Under the pieces are notes generated by a model that was not told where the DNA came from, did not search any database, and was given only the letters and a program-made list of their open reading frames with translations. This document shows positions 62,323 through 64,000 of a stretch of DNA of 64,000 nucleotides, one piece after another; positions within the stretch are counted from its first letter, which is position 1, and every line of letters begins with the position of its first letter. A program made the translations under genes and the position numbers. Source of the stretch: Clostridia bacterium (GTDB lineage: Bacteria > Bacillota > Clostridia > TANB77 > CAG-508); the NCBI GenBank assembly GCA_900770415.1, contig CAAGKN010000004.1, forward strand, positions 1 through 64,000. The letters are read 5' to 3'.

Positions 62323-64000
62323 ATGTGGCAAACAATAAGTATTAAAGGAACATCTGAAAGATTAAAAACAAATACTGTTAATGGGCTTACAAAAGAAGAG
62401 GTAGAAGAAAGAATAAAAAAATATGGAGAAAACAAATTAACAGAAAAGAAAAAGGAAAGTATATTAGTAAAATTTCTAAAACAATTTAATGATTTTATGA
62501 TAATTATACTAATAATTGCGGCTGTAATATCTGCTGTAATGTCAAAAGTAGAAGGTTCTAATGATTATTTAGATTCTATAATTATAATATTTATAGTTGT
62601 CTTAAATGCAATAATGGGAGTTGTACAAGAAGCAAAAGCGGAAAAATCGTTAGATGCTTTAAAAAAGATGTCAGCACCAACTGCAAAAGTAAAGAGAGAT
62701 GGAATAATACAGAGTATACCTAGCATAAATGTAGTTCCAGGTGATTTAATAATAATAGAAACAGGTTCGTATATTCCTGCAGATGCAAGACTTGTAAAAT
62801 CATATAATTTAAAAGTAGAAGAGTCGGCGTTAACAGGAGAGACAGTACCTGTTTTAAAAGACGAACGAGCAATACTAAGTGAAAAAGCACCAATAGGAGA
62901 TCTTATAAATATGGTATTTGGTGCAACTATTGCTGTGGCTCGGACATGCAGAAGCAATAGTAACACGGAACAGGAATGAATACAAAAGTAGGGAAAATAG
63001 CAAGTTTAATAATTTCTGATGAAGCACCAGAAACACCTTTACAAATAAAACTTCGGAGAAGTAGGAAAAAAACTAGGACTTGCTGCCCTTGCAATTTGCT
63101 TTTTAATATTTATAATAGGATTATTTAAGAGAATACCTGTAAACGAAATGTTTATGACTTCTATAGGACTTGCTGTAGCAGCAATACCAGAAGGATTACC
63201 AGCAATAGTAACAATAGTATTATCAATAGGCGTTACAAAAATGGCAAAACGAAATAGTATTATAAGAAAACTGCCAGCAGTAGAAACCTTGGGAAGCAGT
63301 ACAGTAATATGTTCAGATAAAACAGGAACCTTAACTCAAAATAAAATGAAAGTAGTAAAAGTAGAAGATATAACTACAAAAATTATAGAAGAAAATAAAA
63401 AGAATATACTAAGATTAGCATGTATGTGTACAGATTGTACAATTAATGAAAAAAATGTAGAAGGAGAGCCAACAGAAGTAGCAATAGTAAATGCTGCACT
63501 AGAGATTGGAGAAAATAAAAATGATATATATAAAATAGAAAAAAGAGTAAACGAAATACCATTTGACTCCGAAAGAAAACTAATGACAACAATACATAAA
63601 GTTGGAAATAGATATAGAATTATAACAAAAGGCGCACCAGATATATTAATTAAAAAATGCAAAAAGATATATAACAATGGAAAAATAGAAGATTTAACTA
63701 ATAACAACAAAGCTACTATATTAAATAAAAATGACAAAATGGCAAAAGAAGCACTAAGAGTAATTGCTGTGTCATATTTAGATATGGATATTTTGCCAAG
63801 CAAAATAGATAGTAATTTAGAAAACAATTTGATATTTGTTGGATTAATTGGAATGTATGATCCACCAAGAGAAGGAGTAAAAGAAGCTGTACGTAAATGC
63901 GAACAAGCAGGGATAAAAACAGTAATGATTACAGGAGACCATATTATTACAGCAAAAGCAATAGCAAAAGAATTAGGAATTTTAAAGCTTGGAGGAATAG
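62323..64000 (+). CDS. Cation-transporting P-type ATPase (P2-type, Ca-like), three +1 frameshifts, partial at window end
   Basis: An ATP-driven cation pump of the PMR1/SERCA-like P2 group. The N-domain (NGLTKEEVEERIKKYGENKLTEKK), actuator ALTGETVPV, TM4 AAIPEGLPA, phosphorylation motif CSDKTGTLTQNKM and the GLIGMYDPPREGVKEAV hinge are visible; the end is beyond 64000. In-frame CGG at 62941-62943, 62966-62968 and 63054-63056 each requires skipping one C. The result reads VAGHAEAIVTGTGMNTKVGKIA and then PLQIKLGEVGKKLGLA, a perfect family match. Without shifts, translation stops at 62979, 63019 or 63128. Conserved Arg in AKRNSIIRKLPAVETLG uses CGA, showing that CGA is normal. Confidence 0.9.
62938..62944 (+). 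other. CGG-associated +1 frameshift site 6 (ATPase): GCT C GGA
   Basis: CGG after GCT. Skipping C restores VAGHAEAIV. The zero frame stops 12 codons later at 62977-62979. Confidence 0.85.
62963..62969 (+). other. CGG-associated +1 frameshift site 7 (ATPase): ACA C GGA
   Basis: CGG after ACA, only eight codons beyond site 6. Skipping C restores TGTGMNTKVGKIA, the conserved strand of the actuator domain. Confidence 0.85.
63051..63057 (+). other. CGG-associated +1 frameshift site 8 (ATPase): CTT C GGA
   Basis: CGG after CTT. Skipping C restores PLQIKLGEVGKKLG before TM3. The zero frame stops at 63126-63128. After this site the frame is open to the window end. Confidence 0.85.

Noticed and set aside
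1786..63057. Sequencing or assembly error as the cause of the eight frameshifts
   Set aside because: The extra base is always C, always before GGN and always at a codon boundary; uninserted CTT GGA and ACT GGA contexts occur normally elsewhere. Homopolymer or methylation errors would not respect codon phase. Raw reads would still be the final check.
1..64000. tRNA, rRNA, CRISPR array, transposase or prophage genes
   Set aside because: No cloverleaf with GTTCGAATC-type arms, no regularly spaced repeats, and no integrase or transposase motifs were seen.

Overview
The window is a stretch of bacterial chromosome with very low GC (by eye about 30 percent or below). It is densely packed with short intergenic gaps, purine-rich AGGAGG ribosome binding sites and consensus sigma-A type promoters. 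The gene content (an SspH-type spore protein, a PdaB-like deacetylase, a T-box before valS, a CIRCE-type operator before groES, RNase J, YvcK, a SipW/TasA-type cassette, a 2-hydroxyacyl-CoA dehydratase activase-like giant protein) points to an anaerobic, spore-forming Clostridia-class Firmicute, probably an uncultured gut lineage. No rRNA, tRNA, CRISPR array, integrase or transposase was seen.

Layout: 1-3.0 kb site-2 protease, tsaD, metallophosphoesterase; 3.0-3.9 kb a minus-strand S1-domain protein; 4-7.4 kb protein quality control (tig, clpP, clpX); 7.5-9.4 kb rpsB-tsf; 9.4-10.4 kb an unknown coiled-coil protein; 10.5-14 kb a secreted-fibre cassette (TasA/CalY-like protein, SipW-like peptidase, DUF5305-like protein, second TasA-like protein); 14.1 kb an atypical orphan gene; 14.5-18.4 kb ppdK and metK; 18.5-21.9 kb sspH, a DUF5050-like protein, a nucleoside kinase, an RNHCP protein; 21.9-29.4 kb htpX, then murB-yvcK-glycogen debranching-ruvC-holA; 29.4-32.4 kb T-box and valS; 32.4 kb a second atypical orphan; 32.9-38 kb membrane proteins, an HD phosphohydrolase, reduced secD/secF, rhodanese, nadD; 38-42.7 kb a HAD phosphatase and dnaE; 42.8-45.3 kb groES-groEL and two tiny genes; 45.4-51.9 kb rnjA, a membrane-anchored protein, a sugar-kinase-like protein and gltX; 52-58 kb an activase giant flanked by two paralogous PF06541 membrane proteins; 58.2-62.3 kb a murL candidate, tcdA, add, pdaB-like; 62.3-64 kb a cation P-type ATPase running off the end.

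The most striking feature is a recurrent translational signal. Five genes (tsaD, metK, dnaE, the activase-like giant and the P-type ATPase) are each interrupted by one to three +1 frameshifts. All eight interruptions have the same form: an in-frame CGG codon where reading GGN one base later restores the conserved protein exactly. Three of the genes are normally essential single-copy genes and are otherwise intact. I found no other in-frame CGG in the ordinary genes, where Arg is encoded by AGA, AGG, CGT, CGC and CGA. The only three remaining in-frame CGG codons lie in genes with atypical composition (the S1-domain protein, and the orphans at 14.1 and 32.5 kb). In those, a +1 shift would hit a stop within one to three codons. 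This suggests that CGG is not a normal Arg codon here, but is skipped by one base or read as part of a four-base CGGN Gly codon. It is the best candidate in the window for an undescribed system.

Secondary features are four copies of a small GC-rich GGGGTCGCC-type palindrome, two larger MITE-like inverted-repeat elements, a CIRCE operator with a compensatory base change, and a terminator hairpin whose 3' arm carries the ribosome binding site of the next gene.
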